Assembly: GCF_016481275.1 (NCBI RefSeq)
Contig: NZ_JAEMNW010000001.1
Coordinates: forward strand, 620,001-684,000
DNA: 64,000 bases
DNA from: Antrihabitans auranticaus
Lineage (GTDB): Bacteria > Actinomycetota > Actinomycetes > Mycobacteriales > Mycobacteriaceae
Direction of reading: 5' to 3'
The position numbers and the translations under genes were made by a program. The notes under the pieces were generated by a model. That model ran no database searches. It was not told the DNA's origin and saw only the letters and a list, made by a program, of their open reading frames with translations. Shown here one piece after another: positions 27,658 through 37,067 of the stretch (positions are counted from its first letter, which is position 1; every line of letters begins with the position of its first letter).

Positions 27658-30600
27658 GTGAGCAGCTCCACTGCCCAGTTCGGACAAAATCAATGGCTGG
27701 TCGACGAGATGTACCAGCGGTTCAAGCAAGACCCGTCGTCGGTGGATGAGAGTTGGCACGAGTTCCTCACCGACTACACACCGGAAACCGGAGATGCCGC
27801 AAACGGCCAGCCCGAATCCGACGGAACCGCGGAGCAGTCGGCACCTTCCGCCAAGCCCGCAAGCAAGCCTGCCGCTGAGCCCAAAGCAGCTGCGCCGCAA
27901 AAGGAATCAGCTACAAAGCCACCAGCGCCGAAGGCCGAAACCAAAGCGCCAGCGCCGAAAGCCGAGGCATCGAAGCCCGCGCCCGAGCGCAAGCAGCAGA
28001 GCACTCCGTCGCCTAGCTCCAACGCCGCGAAGACCGCGCCGGCCCAGCCCGCGGCCGCAGCGCAGGGCGAAGAGTCGAAGGTCCTGCGCGGCGCCGCCGC
28101 GGCGGTTGTGAAGAACATGTCGGCGTCGCTGTCGATCCCGACAGCTACCAGTGTGCGCGCCATTCCCGCCAAGCTGATGATCGACAACCGACTGGTCATC
28201 AACAACCATCTCGCCCGCACTCGCGGTGGCAAGATCTCCTTCACGCACCTGCTCGGCTACGCGATCGTTCAAGGCGTCAAGAAGCTGCCGAACATGAATC
28301 GGCACTTCGCCGAGATCGACGGCAAACCCAACGCAATCACCCCTGCGCACACCAATCTCGGTCTTGCGATCGACCTTCCCGGCAAGGACGGCAGCAGGAC
28401 ACTCGTCGTCGCGGCAATCAAGGGCTGCGAGTCGATGAACTTCGCGCAGTTCCATGCTGCCTACGAAGATGTCGTCCGCCGTGCGCGCGACGGCAAGTTG
28501 ACCGCCGAGGATTTCTCGGGCGTCACCATCTCGCTCACCAACCCGGGCACCATCGGCACCGTGCACTCGGTGCCGCGGTTGATGCCAGGCCAGGGCGCCA
28601 TCGTCGGCGCCGGCGCGATGGAGTACCCGGCAGAATTCCAGGGCGCGAGCGACGAGCGCATCGCGGACATCGGCGTCGGCAAGCTGATGACCCTCACCTC
28701 GACCTACGATCACCGCATCATTCAGGGTGCCGAGTCCGGCGACTTCCTGCGTGTGATCCACACGTTGCTGATCAGTGACGAGTTCTTCGACGAGGTTTTC
28801 CACACGATGGGAGTCCCGTACGAGCCGATCAGGTGGCGCAAGGACATCCGCGAGCGTGGCGTCGACAAGGGCACGCGCGTGCTCGAACTCATTGCCGCAT
28901 ACCGCAACCGCGGCCACCTCATGGCCGACTCGGATCCGCTGCGTCTGGTCAAGGACAAGTTCCGCAGCCACCCCGATCTCGATGTGACGACGCACGGCCT
29001 CACCCTGTGGGACCTGGACCGCGAGTTCAACGTGGGCGGTTTCCAGGGCCAGGAACGGATGAAGCTGCGCGACGTCCTGTCGATTCTGCGCGACGCATAC
29101 TGTCGCCACGTCGGCGTCGAGTACATGCACATTCTCGAATCGGACCAGCTGAAGTGGCTGCAGGAACGCGTCGAGAAGAAGCACGTCAAGCCGACGGTCG
29201 CCCAGCAGAAGTACATCCTGAGCAAACTGAACGCCGCGGAAGCCTTCGAGACGTTCCTCCAGACGAAATACGTTGGCCAGAAGCGCTTCTCACTCGAGGG
29301 TGCGGAAACTGTCATCCCGATGATGGACTCGGTCATCGACCAGGCCGCCGAGCACAGCCTCGACGAGGTGGTCGTCGGCATGCCGCACCGCGGCCGGCTG
29401 AACGTGCTCGCGAACATCGTCGGCAAACCGTACTCGAAGATCTTCACCGAGTTCGAAGGCAACATGAACCCGGCGGCAGCGCACGGGTCGGGCGACGTGA
29501 AGTACCACCTGGGTGCGCGCGGCACCTACATCCAGATGTTCGGCGACAACGACATCGAGGTCTCGCTTACCGCCAACCCGTCGCACCTCGAAGCGGTGGA
29601 CCCGGTCCTCGAGGGTCTGGTTCGCGCCAAGCAGGACCTGCTCGACAAGGGTGACGGCGCCGGCGGCTTCTCCGTCCTGCCGCTGATGCTGCACGGCGAT
29701 GCCGCGTTCGCCGGCCAAGGCGTGGTTCCCGAGACGCTGAACCTCGCGGGCCTGCGCGGCTTCCGCACGGGCGGCACGATCCACATCGTGGTCAACAACC
29801 AGATCGGGTTCACGACCGCACCGGAATACTCGCGTTCGAGCGAGTACTGCACGGACGTCGCGAAGATGATCGCCGCGCCGATCTTCCACGTGAACGGCGA
29901 CGATCCCGAGGCGTGCGTCTGGGTTGCTCAGCTGGCTGTCGACTTCCGTCAGCAGTTCCACAAGGACGTCGTCATCGACATGATCTGCTATCGCCGCCGC
30001 GGTCACAACGAGGGCGACGACCCGTCGATGACGCAGCCGTACATGTACGACGTGATCGACACGAAGCGTTCGGTTCGTAAGAGCTACACCGAATCGCTCA
30101 TCGGTCGTGGTGACATCTCGCTCAAAGAGGCCGAAGACGCGCTTCGCGACTATCAGGGCCAGCTCGAGCGGGTGTTCAACGAGGTCCGCGAGCTGGAGAA
30201 GTACACGGCAGAACCCACCAAGTCGGTCGAGCTCGATCAGAAGATCCCGTCGAAACTCGTTACGGCCGTGGACAAGTCGGTCCTGCACCGAATCGGCGAC
30301 GCGTTCGTCAACGTACCCGAGGGCTTCAGCGTGCACCCGCGCGTGAAGCCTGTGCTCGAGCGTCGTCGCGAGATGGCGTACGAGGGCAACGTCGACTGGG
30401 CGTTCGGCGAGCTGCTTGCCTTCGGATCGTTGATCGACGAGGGCAAGAGCGTTCGCATGACCGGTCAGGACGTGCGCCGCGGTACGTTCACGCAGCGTCA
30501 CAGCGTGATCATCGACCGCAAGACCGGTTCCGAGTACACGCCGCTGCACAACATGGGCAGCGAGAAGCCCGGCCGGTTCGCGATCCACGACTCTGCGTTG

Positions 30601-31434
30601 AGCGAGTTCGCGGTCGTCGGTTTCGAATACGGCTACTCGCTCGGCAATCCCGACGCACTCGTGTTGTGGGAAGCGCAGTTCGGCGACTTCGTCAACGGAG
30701 CGCAGCCGATCATCGACGAGTTCATCTCGTCGGGTGAAGCGAAGTGGGGTCAGCTGTCGGAGGTCGTGATCCTGCTGCCGCACGGCCACGAGGGTCAGGG
30801 CCCCGACCACACGTCGGGCCGGATCGAGCGTTGGTTGCAGCTGTGCGCCGAAGGATCGATGACGGTCGCGATGCCGTCGACCCCGGCGAACTACTTCCAC
30901 CTGCTGCGCCGGCATGCGCGCGATGGCATCCGTCGTCCGCTGGTCGTCTTCACACCCAAGTCGATGTTGCGCAACAAAGCTGTCGTCAGCAACCTGAAGG
31001 ACTTCACCGACGGCAAGTTCCACTCGGTGTTCGACGAGCCCACGTACGAAAGTGGCGACGGTGACCGCAGCAAGGTCACTCGCGTCCTGCTGACCAGCGG
31101 CAAGCTCTATTACGAGTTGCTGGCTCGCAAGCAGAAGGAGAATCGGGACGACGTCGCGATTGTCCGCATCGAGCAGCTGTACCCGATTCCGCGCTACCGC
31201 CTCAACGAGGCGCTCGACGGATACCCGAACGCCAAGGACTTCCGCTGGGTTCAGGAAGAGCCGGCAAACCAGGGTGCATGGCCGACGTTCGGTCTGTATC
31301 TGCCGGAGTACATGCCGGAGAAGCTGACCGGCATCAAACGGATTTCGCGTCGCGCAATGTCGGCACCGTCGTCGGGTTCGAGCAAGGTGCACGCGGTCGA
31401 ACAGCAGGAGATCATCGACAAGGCATTCGACTGA
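27658..31434 (+). CDS. kgd: Multifunctional 2-oxoglutarate decarboxylase/dehydrogenase (E1-E2 fusion)
   Basis: A 1258-residue Kgd/OdhA-type protein that combines a succinyltransferase (E2-like) domain with a thiamine-diphosphate E1 domain. It decarboxylates 2-oxoglutarate in the TCA cycle and works with pyruvate dehydrogenase subunits. In order: an N-terminal segment ([20 protein letters not shown], 1-40), which in mycobacteria carries the GarA/PknG-linked regulation; an Ala/Pro/Lys linker (about 45-135); an E2 catalytic domain with H-R-I-I-Q-G-A (His352); then the E1 domain from about 385 ([30 protein letters not shown]). GTG start with an AAGGAAAGAAGGA region upstream. The synteny matches Rv1248c. 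Confidence 0.97.
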   Translation: MSSSTAQFGQNQWLVDEMYQRFKQDPSSVDESWHEFLTDYTPETGDAANGQPESDGTAEQSAPSAKPASKPAAEPKAAAPQKESATKPPAPKAETKAPAPKAEASKPAPERKQQSTPSPSSNAAKTAPAQPAAAAQGEESKVLRGAAAAVVKNMSASLSIPTATSVRAIPAKLMIDNRLVINNHLARTRGGKISFTHLLGYAIVQGVKKLPNMNRHFAEIDGKPNAITPAHTNLGLAIDLPGKDGSRTLVVAAIKGCESMNFAQFHAAYEDVVRRARDGKLTAEDFSGVTISLTNPGTIGTVHSVPRLMPGQGAIVGAGAMEYPAEFQGASDERIADIGVGKLMTLTSTYDHRIIQGAESGDFLRVIHTLLISDEFFDEVFHTMGVPYEPIRWRKDIRERGVDKGTRVLELIAAYRNRGHLMADSDPLRLVKDKFRSHPDLDVTTHGLTLWDLDREFNVGGFQGQERMKLRDVLSILRDAYCRHVGVEYMHILESDQLKWLQERVEKKHVKPTVAQQKYILSKLNAAEAFETFLQTKYVGQKRFSLEGAETVIPMMDSVIDQAAEHSLDEVVVGMPHRGRLNVLANIVGKPYSKIFTEFEGNMNPAAAHGSGDVKYHLGARGTYIQMFGDNDIEVSLTANPSHLEAVDPVLEGLVRAKQDLLDKGDGAGGFSVLPLMLHGDAAFAGQGVVPETLNLAGLRGFRTGGTIHIVVNNQIGFTTAPEYSRSSEYCTDVAKMIAAPIFHVNGDDPEACVWVAQLAVDFRQQFHKDVVIDMICYRRRGHNEGDDPSMTQPYMYDVIDTKRSVRKSYTESLIGRGDISLKEAEDALRDYQGQLERVFNEVRELEKYTAEPTKSVELDQKIPSKLVTAVDKSVLHRIGDAFVNVPEGFSVHPRVKPVLERRREMAYEGNVDWAFGELLAFGSLIDEGKSVRMTGQDVRRGTFTQRHSVIIDRKTGSEYTPLHNMGSEKPGRFAIHDSALSEFAVVGFEYGYSLGNPDALVLWEAQFGDFVNGAQPIIDEFISSGEAKWGQLSEVVILLPHGHEGQGPDHTSGRIERWLQLCAEGSMTVAMPSTPANYFHLLRRHARDGIRRPLVVFTPKSMLRNKAVVSNLKDFTDGKFHSVFDEPTYESGDGDRSKVTRVLLTSGKLYYELLARKQKENRDDVAIVRIEQLYPIPRYRLNEALDGYPNAKDFRWVQEEPANQGAWPTFGLYLPEYMPEKLTGIKRISRRAMSAPSSGSSKVHAVEQQEIIDKAFD

Positions 31435-31435
31435 G

Positions 31436-32170
31436 TTGACTCGACCGCTGCAGCGGAACGCTCTGCCGCTGCAGCGCGTCGAGCTGACTCCACGTTCGGA
31501 GTACGACCCGGACGCGTGGTATTTCGACATCCCCGTCATCGCCGAACTGCGCGAGGTCGGCTTCAACGTGGAAAGCCCGGTCACCGTGATCGTCGGCGAG
31601 AACGGCTCGGGAAAGTCGACGCTCGTCGAGGCGATCGCGGCGGCGTGGCAGTGGGACTTTCACGGTGCTCAGGATCGACTGTGGGGCGCCGTCGGCGGCA
31701 GCGAAGACACCGACCTGCCCCGACATCTGACGTGTATCGGCGCCCGACCGAAACCGCTCGGTGGCTGCTTCCTGCGGGCCGAGTCGATGCATGCGACATT
31801 CGCGACCGCCGACGCCGCGCGTTCGCGCGACGACGACCAAGCCTTCAACGAGTTGTCGCACGGCCAGTCGTTTCTCCGCTACGTCGCCGAACGACCGGTC
31901 GGCGTCGGACTGTGGATACTCGACGAGCCGGAGGCAGCGCTGTCGTTTCAGTCGTGCCTCGCGCTGCTGGCGGTGTTCAACGATCTTGTTGCGGAGGGCT
32001 CGCAGGTCATCATGGCCACTCACTCGCCGCTTCTCGCCGCGTTCCCTGGCGCGGACATCATCGAACTGACCGACTCGGGATCCGAACCGCGCGAGTGGGC
32101 CGAGCTGGACCTGGTTCGGAACTGGCGCGCGTTCCTGGCAGAGCCTGACCGCTACCTAAGGTATCTCTGA
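31436..32170 (+). CDS. AAA ATP-binding protein (ABC/SMC-like predicted ATPase)
   Basis: A 244-residue soluble ATPase: Walker A GENGSGKST (54-62), a signature-like E-L-S-H-G-Q-S-F-L, Walker B LWILDEPEAAL and a switch His in MATHSPLL. This is the AAA_23/AAA_21 type related to SMC and OLD ATPases, with no membrane or nuclease domain. A TTG at 31436, one base after the kgd stop, is the apparent start; the first 15 residues contain a doubled P-L-Q-R encoded by two copies of CCGCTGCAGCG. Position suggests co-transcription with kgd. It abuts the convergent TetR gene by 1 bp. Function unknown. Confidence 0.8.
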   Translation: MTRPLQRNALPLQRVELTPRSEYDPDAWYFDIPVIAELREVGFNVESPVTVIVGENGSGKSTLVEAIAAAWQWDFHGAQDRLWGAVGGSEDTDLPRHLTCIGARPKPLGGCFLRAESMHATFATADAARSRDDDQAFNELSHGQSFLRYVAERPVGVGLWILDEPEAALSFQSCLALLAVFNDLVAEGSQVIMATHSPLLAAFPGADIIELTDSGSEPREWAELDLVRNWRAFLAEPDRYLRYL

Positions 32171-32171
32171 G

Positions 32172-32780
32172 TCACAGTGAGACGACGGGAGCGGCGTCGG
32201 GAACCGTCACCGGCAACGCCCCGACCAGCATGTCGATGAGTTCCTCGCGCGCGATCTTCGGTTCGGTGAGCCAGCTGATCGTCACCTCTTCGACGAACGC
32301 GATCCAGCCGCGGACGGCGAGTTCGATGCGCGGTGTGATGTCGATGTCGGCGAAGCGGCCGAAGATAAGAATCCTGTCCACGAGTTGCTTGCGGTTGTCT
32401 TCGAGAATCACGCGCAGTTCGGGGTCACCGCTACCGGGCCCACGCAACAGCGACACGTACGAATCGCGATTGTCGGTGACGTAGGTGACGTAGCGCTCCA
32501 TGACGTCGCGCAGCATTTCCGGCGGGGTGAGCTCCTCGTTCGGTGTCAGCGCACCGAGAATGTCGTCGCTGCTGCGTTGCACGATCGCCAGATGAAAGTC
32601 GCGCTTGGACGGGAAGTAATGGAACAGGAGTCCGCGGGAGATTCCCGCCATCTTTGCGATGTCTTCGATCGAAATCTGCTCGAGCCCGCGCAGCGACAGC
32701 ATCTTGATTCCCAGCTCGAGGAGCTGGTCGCGCCGCTCGGCGGGACTGAGTCGGATTCGTTTCACGATATCCACGTTCAC
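32172..32780 (-). CDS. TetR family regulator of the divergent BVMO operon
   Basis: A regulator of up to 202 residues with a TetR HTH at about 14-58 (I-E-D-I-A-K-M-A-G-I-S-R-G-L-L-F-H-Y-F-P-S-K). GTG codons at 32780, 32774 and 32765 are all possible starts. It is divergent from the monooxygenase-SDR-hydrolase operon with 65 bp between start codons, and a strong dyad lies between them. The natural reading is that it represses both directions and is released by a ketone, lipid or steroid-like ligand. Confidence 0.88.
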   Translation of the reverse strand: MNVDIVKRIRLSPAERRDQLLELGIKMLSLRGLEQISIEDIAKMAGISRGLLFHYFPSKRDFHLAIVQRSSDDILGALTPNEELTPPEMLRDVMERYVTYVTDNRDSYVSLLRGPGSGDPELRVILEDNRKQLVDRILIFGRFADIDITPRIELAVRGWIAFVEEVTISWLTEPKIAREELIDMLVGALPVTVPDAAPVVSL

Positions 32781-32785
32781 ACCTT

Positions 32786-32824
32786 ACTGAATATTAGTCA
32801 ATAGCCTATTGACTCCTGCTCAGT
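32786..32824. promoter_or_regulatory. TetR operator in the divergent TetR/BVMO promoter
   Basis: A perfect 17-bp dyad, GTCAATAG-C-CTATTGAC (32797-32813), is flanked symmetrically by ACTGA (32786-32790) and TCAGT (32820-32824), all sharing one centre at 32805. The nested symmetry suits one or two TetR dimers and covers the likely promoter region of both genes. Confidence 0.75.
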
Positions 32825-32845
32825 AGAGCCATTACAGTACGTTAC

Positions 32846-34420
32846 ATGAGTCCTAAGGTTACAGACAATGCTGTCTCCACCGCCGGCGCGGAAGGCACCG
32901 CACGGCGCGTGAACACCCTGATCATCGGTAGTGGATTCGCCGGCCTCGGTGCCGCGATTCGGTTGACCCAGGAAGGTAAGGACGACTTCCTCGTGCTCGA
33001 GCGCGGCAGCGATGTCGGCGGCACCTGGCGCGACAACACCTACCCCGGCGCGGCCTGCGACGTGCCGTCACACCTGTACTCCTATTCTTTCGCCCTGAAT
33101 CCCGAGTGGACGCGATCCTTCTCGACGCAGCCCGAGATCCAGAAGTACATCGCGAGCGTTGCCGACAAGTTCGACGTCCGCGACAAGCACGTCTTCGACT
33201 GCGACATGCAGTCCGCCCACTGGAACGCAGAAAACGCGGAGTGGGAAGTTCAGACCTCGCAGGGCAAGTTCGTCTCCAAGGTCCTGGTCTCGGCCGTCGG
33301 CGCGCTGTGCGAGCCGTCGCTTCCCGACATCAAGGGCATCAACGGCTTCGAGGGCGAGATCTTCCACTCGGCGCAGTGGAACCATGACGCGAACCTCGAA
33401 GGCAAGCGCGTCGCGGTCATCGGCACCGGCGCGTCGGCCATCCAGATCGTCCCGGCCATCGCGAAGAGCGTGAGCCACATGGACGTCTACCAGCGGACCG
33501 CGCCGTGGCTGCTCCCCCGCGCCGACCGGCCGTACACGGCGGTCGAGCGTCTCGCGTTCAAGCACGTCCCCGGTTTCCAGCGCCTGTCGCGCGCCGGCAT
33601 CTACTGGGCCCGTGAAACGCAGGTCTTCGGTTTGGCCAAGGCGCCGATCCTGATGAAGCCGCTCGAGCTGGTTGCGCGCGCGAAGCTGCAGATCGAGATC
33701 CGCGACGCCGAACTGCGTGAGAAGGTCACCCCGGATTTCCAGATCGGCTGCAAGCGCATGCTGATCTCGAACGAGTACTACCCGGCCCTGAGCCGCGACA
33801 ACGTCGACCTCGTCACCGACGGCATCAAAGAGGTCCGGGCGAACTCGATCGTCACCGAGGACGGCACCGAGCGTGAGGTCGACGCGATCGTCGTCGCAAC
33901 CGGCTTCCACGTCACCGATTCGCCTGCCTTCGCCACGATCTTCGGCAAGGACGGCCGCAGCTTGGCCGACGTCTTCGACGAAGGCGGCCAGCAGGGCTAC
34001 AAGGGTTCCGCGATCGCGAACTTCCCGAACATGTTCTTCCTCGTCGGCCCGAACACCGGCCTCGGCCACACGTCGATGGTCTTCATGATCGAGTCGCAGA
34101 TCAACTACTTGAGCAAGGCTCTCGAGACCATCGAAAAGCAGGGTCTCCGCACGATCGAGGTCAAGAAGTCCGAACAGGACGCCTACAACGCGGACCTCCA
34201 GGAACGACTCTCGAAGAGCGTCTGGATGAACGGTGGCTGCGCCAGCTGGTACCTCGACAAGCACGGCAACAACACAACACTGTGGCCGAGCTTCACTTTC
34301 GAGTTCCGCAGGATGCTGAACAGCTTCGATGTGGCGGCCTACGATACGACTGTTGCTGTGGAGACGGACGCCGACGTCGTGGCGATTTCGGCCGGAAAAG
34401 AAAAGGCGAACGCCCGATGA
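32846..34420 (+). CDS. Flavin-dependent Baeyer-Villiger-type monooxygenase
   Basis: A 524-residue class B flavoprotein monooxygenase (FAD, NADPH, O2) that would insert oxygen into ketones. It has an FAD Rossmann motif IIGSGFAGLGAA (26-37), G-G-T-W-R-D-N-T-Y-P-G, ACDVPSHLYSYSF, the BVMO fingerprint F-E-G-E-I-F-H-S-A-Q-W-N (the usual last residue is P or D), a NADPH motif VIGTGASAIQIVP, and the C-terminal GPNTGLGHTSMVFMIE. The type resembles Rv3049c/Rv0892 rather than EthA/MymA. ATGA overlap with the SDR gene; the operon continues into an esterase. The order ketone-forming SDR, BVMO and esterase suggests conversion of an alcohol or ketone to an ester and then acid plus alcohol. Confidence 0.92.
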   Translation: MSPKVTDNAVSTAGAEGTARRVNTLIIGSGFAGLGAAIRLTQEGKDDFLVLERGSDVGGTWRDNTYPGAACDVPSHLYSYSFALNPEWTRSFSTQPEIQKYIASVADKFDVRDKHVFDCDMQSAHWNAENAEWEVQTSQGKFVSKVLVSAVGALCEPSLPDIKGINGFEGEIFHSAQWNHDANLEGKRVAVIGTGASAIQIVPAIAKSVSHMDVYQRTAPWLLPRADRPYTAVERLAFKHVPGFQRLSRAGIYWARETQVFGLAKAPILMKPLELVARAKLQIEIRDAELREKVTPDFQIGCKRMLISNEYYPALSRDNVDLVTDGIKEVRANSIVTEDGTEREVDAIVVATGFHVTDSPAFATIFGKDGRSLADVFDEGGQQGYKGSAIANFPNMFFLVGPNTGLGHTSMVFMIESQINYLSKALETIEKQGLRTIEVKKSEQDAYNADLQERLSKSVWMNGGCASWYLDKHGNNTTLWPSFTFEFRRMLNSFDVAAYDTTVAVETDADVVAISAGKEKANAR

Positions 34421-35247
34421 GCAAGTTCGATGGCAAAGTTGCCGTTATCACTGGCGCCGGCTCCGGCATCGGCCGGGCGTTGGCCCTTGATCTCGCGAAG
34501 CGCGGCGCGAAGCTCGCACTCTCCGACATCGACACCGAGGGCCTTGCCGAGACCGTTCGGCAGGCCGAGGCGCTCGGCGCAGAGGTCAAATCCGACCGCC
34601 TGAACGTTGCTGAGCGCGAAGCTGTCCTCGCATACGCCGATGCAGTGCACGCGCACTTCGGCAAGGTCAACCAGATCTACAACAACGCCGGTATTGCATA
34701 CAACGGCGACGTCGAGAACACCGCGTTCAAAGACATCGAACGCATCATGGACGTCGACTTCTGGGGAGTTGTCAACGGCACCAAGGCATTCCTGCCGTAC
34801 CTCATCGAGTCGGGCGACGGCGCGATCGTCAACGTGTCCAGCCTCTTCGGCCTGATCGCAGTCCCCGGCCAGGCGGCGTACAACGCGGCCAAGTTCGCGG
34901 TTCGCGGCTTCACCGAGGCGCTGCGCCAAGAAATGATCGTCAACAAGCACCCGGTCAAGGTCACCTGCGTGCACCCGGGCGGCATCAAGACAGCCGTCGC
35001 ACGCAACGCGACCTTCGCAGAGGGTCAGGACGCCGCGTCGTTTGCCGAATTCTTCGACAAGCGGCTCGCCATCCACTCCCCCGAAATGGCGGCGCGCACG
35101 ATCACCAAAGCCGTCGAAAAGGGCGAGGCCCGTGTCCTCATCGGCTGGGAAGCAAAGGCTCTCGATGTGATGGCCCGCGCAGGTGGTTCGTACTACCAGC
35201 GCGTAGTCGCTGAGAGTGTCAGCCGCTTCATGCCGAAGGCGCAGTAA
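34417..35247 (+). CDS. Short-chain dehydrogenase/reductase
   Basis: A 276-residue SDR: cofactor motif TGAGSGIGRALAL near the N-terminus, N-N-A-G-I, the catalytic Ser in N-V-S-S-L-F-G and Y-N-A-A-K (Tyr/Lys). The acidic residue after strand 2 (L-S-D-I-D) points to NAD(H). ATG 34417 overlaps the monooxygenase stop (ATGA). In the operon it probably oxidises an alcohol to the ketone used by the monooxygenase, or reduces a product. M. tuberculosis sadH is a comparable partner of a BVMO. Confidence 0.9.
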   Translation: MSKFDGKVAVITGAGSGIGRALALDLAKRGAKLALSDIDTEGLAETVRQAEALGAEVKSDRLNVAEREAVLAYADAVHAHFGKVNQIYNNAGIAYNGDVENTAFKDIERIMDVDFWGVVNGTKAFLPYLIESGDGAIVNVSSLFGLIAVPGQAAYNAAKFAVRGFTEALRQEMIVNKHPVKVTCVHPGGIKTAVARNATFAEGQDAASFAEFFDKRLAIHSPEMAARTITKAVEKGEARVLIGWEAKALDVMARAGGSYYQRVVAESVSRFMPKAQ

Positions 35248-35250
35248 CCG

Positions 35251-36171
35251 GTGCGTCCACCCCAGCTCCCGTTGTCGGTAGTCGGTGCGACGCTGCGGCC
35301 GTACTACCGGCTCGCGCTGAACCATCGGCTGCCGTACCGGGCACAACGCAGGCTGCTCGATCTGGCAGCACCGATCCAGACGCTGCCACCACGTGTGCAG
35401 ACACAGTCGCTGATGCTCGGTGACCGGCCGGCCGAAAAGGTCTGGGCGGACGCGAACAACGGCACTGCCGTGCTCTATCTGCACGGTGGCGGTTACACGA
35501 CGGGTTCGATCGCGACTCACCGGTCCCTCGCTGCGCACATCGCGCGGCGGGCCGGAGTCGCCGTCTTCCTCCTCGACTACCGCCTCGCCCCCGAGCACCC
35601 GTTTCCCGCCGCGCCCGACGACGCCGTCGCGGCATTCGTGCAACTCGTGCGGCGGCACGGCTACAAGCCGGGCCAGATCGCGCTCGGCGGGGATTCGGCA
35701 GGTGGCGGTCTCGCGGTCGCTACCGCACGACGCCTCATCGACGAGCACGACCTCCATCCGGGCGCGCTCGCACTGATAGCACCGTGGGTCGACCCCAACG
35801 CTGTGTCGGAGTTGCGCGCGGACCTCGTCGTGACATCGAAGTGGTCTCGCAACTGCGCGAAGGCCTACCTCGGAGACGCCGACCCGCACGATCCCGGCTA
35901 TGCACCGATGCTGGGCAATCTCGCCGGACTGCCGCCGACGCTGATCCATGTCGGCACCGACGAGCTCCTGTATCCGCAGGAGGTCGAGTTCGTCGAACTG
36001 TTGCGTGCAGCGGGAGTCGACGTCACGTTCGTGGAGTACCCCGAGCTGTGGCACGTCGCGCACCTGCAGGCTTCGCTGTTGCGCGAGGCAGCACACGCGA
36101 CGAAGGAGCTCTCGGCGTTCCTGAAGGCGTCACTGGAGCCGAAACCCACATCGGACACCAGGGCGAGCTGA
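35251..36171 (+). CDS. Alpha/beta hydrolase of the hormone-sensitive lipase (LipR-like) family
   Basis: A 306-residue esterase. The oxyanion motif is HGGGY (78-82), the nucleophile Ser149 lies in G-G-D-S-A-G-G-G, the acid lies in H-V-G-T-D-E-L-L-Y and the catalytic His in E-L-W-H-V-A-H. DYRLAPEHPFPAAPDD is characteristic of HSL-type esterases. The GTG start lies 3 bp after the SDR stop; the gene is third in the operon and could hydrolyse the ester made by the monooxygenase. The convergent lipoprotein gene begins right at its stop. Confidence 0.9.
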   Translation: MRPPQLPLSVVGATLRPYYRLALNHRLPYRAQRRLLDLAAPIQTLPPRVQTQSLMLGDRPAEKVWADANNGTAVLYLHGGGYTTGSIATHRSLAAHIARRAGVAVFLLDYRLAPEHPFPAAPDDAVAAFVQLVRRHGYKPGQIALGGDSAGGGLAVATARRLIDEHDLHPGALALIAPWVDPNAVSELRADLVVTSKWSRNCAKAYLGDADPHDPGYAPMLGNLAGLPPTLIHVGTDELLYPQEVEFVELLRAAGVDVTFVEYPELWHVAHLQASLLREAAHATKELSAFLKASLEPKPTSDTRAS

Positions 36172-37065
36172 CTACAAGTCCAACGAGTCGAGCCATCCTC
36201 GCGCGGCGTCGACGGCGGATTTTCCGGCGTCGACCTGCGCGGACAGCTCCGCGAGATCGCTGGTCGTCAACTCTGCGGCGACGATGTTCAACTTGACGAT
36301 TCCTGCGTCCGGCAGCGCGCCCGTGCGAAGCACCGGGACGATGTTCTGCGCGGCGAACACATACTCGTCGTCGGCGAGCGCGACCAGATTTCCGTCGAAC
36401 AGCGCGGTCGTGCTGCTCGGCATGATCGCGACCTGAATGTCTCCGGACGTGAGTCCTGCCGCAAGGTCAGCACGGCCGTAATTGCGGACCTCACGGAATC
36501 GGCAGCCGTACTCGTCCTGTAGCGCCTTCACGACCTTGTCGGTCAGAGCCCGCGACGTGCCGAGAGTCAGCTCACCGCAACGGGATCCGATTTTCTCCAG
36601 GTCTGCACCGCCGAGCCGCTCAGCAGTTTCCGTTGTAGCCACCACGGTGTCGCGCTCCTGGGCGGCCGCATAGTCGGTCACCGAAATACCTTGCGGCAGA
36701 GCCTGATTCAAGGCAGTGAAAACCTCGTCGGGTTTCGTCTGCGCCGCAGTCGGGTTGAGGCGAACCAGGAGGTCGCCCGTCGTCTCCGATCCCAGCTGGA
36801 TCTGACCGGCGTCGATGGCTGCGAGTTCGGATACCCGCGGGTCGAGCTGGCGTACTTCGGTGGCAACACCCGCCCGCGCCAGCGCGTGTGCATAGATCTC
36901 CGCAACCAGCTCGCTGTGCACCGAATCTGCTGCACCGACAACCACTTTCGTCGCCGCCGGTCCGGAATCGAGGACCGGATCGTCGACGCCGCACGCGGCA
37001 GCCAACAACGTTGCCCCAAACGCGCACGCTGTTGCTGCGCGCCGCACCACGGTAGGAGTCGACAA
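36172..37065 (-). CDS. lpqZ: Glycine betaine-type (OpuAC) solute-binding lipoprotein
   Basis: A 297-residue lipoprotein. The signal peptide ends in the lipobox L-A-A-A-C (Cys25), and the mature part is a substrate-binding domain of the OpuAC/ProX type. Conserved stretches include V-G-A-A-D-S-V-H-S-E-L-V-A-E-I-Y and, later, A-I-M-P-S-S-T-T-A. No permease or ATPase gene is next to it, so it is an orphan receptor or works with a transporter elsewhere. Its place between an SDR gene and a malate-oxidising enzyme gene resembles Rv1244 (lpqZ) between Rv1245c and Rv1240; the symbol rests on domain type plus synteny. Confidence 0.8.
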   Translation of the reverse strand: MSTPTVVRRAATACAFGATLLAAACGVDDPVLDSGPAATKVVVGAADSVHSELVAEIYAHALARAGVATEVRQLDPRVSELAAIDAGQIQLGSETTGDLLVRLNPTAAQTKPDEVFTALNQALPQGISVTDYAAAQERDTVVATTETAERLGGADLEKIGSRCGELTLGTSRALTDKVVKALQDEYGCRFREVRNYGRADLAAGLTSGDIQVAIMPSSTTALFDGNLVALADDEYVFAAQNIVPVLRTGALPDAGIVKLNIVAAELTTSDLAELSAQVDAGKSAVDAARGWLDSLDL

Positions 37066-37067
37066 CG

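Noticed and set aside
29290-31584. 764-codon open frame on the minus strand
   Set aside because: Antisense to kgd over its whole length; no family features and a composition that mirrors kgd codon bias.
34339-36096. 585-codon open frame on the minus strand
   Set aside because: Antisense to the SDR and esterase genes, whose catalytic motifs are intact.
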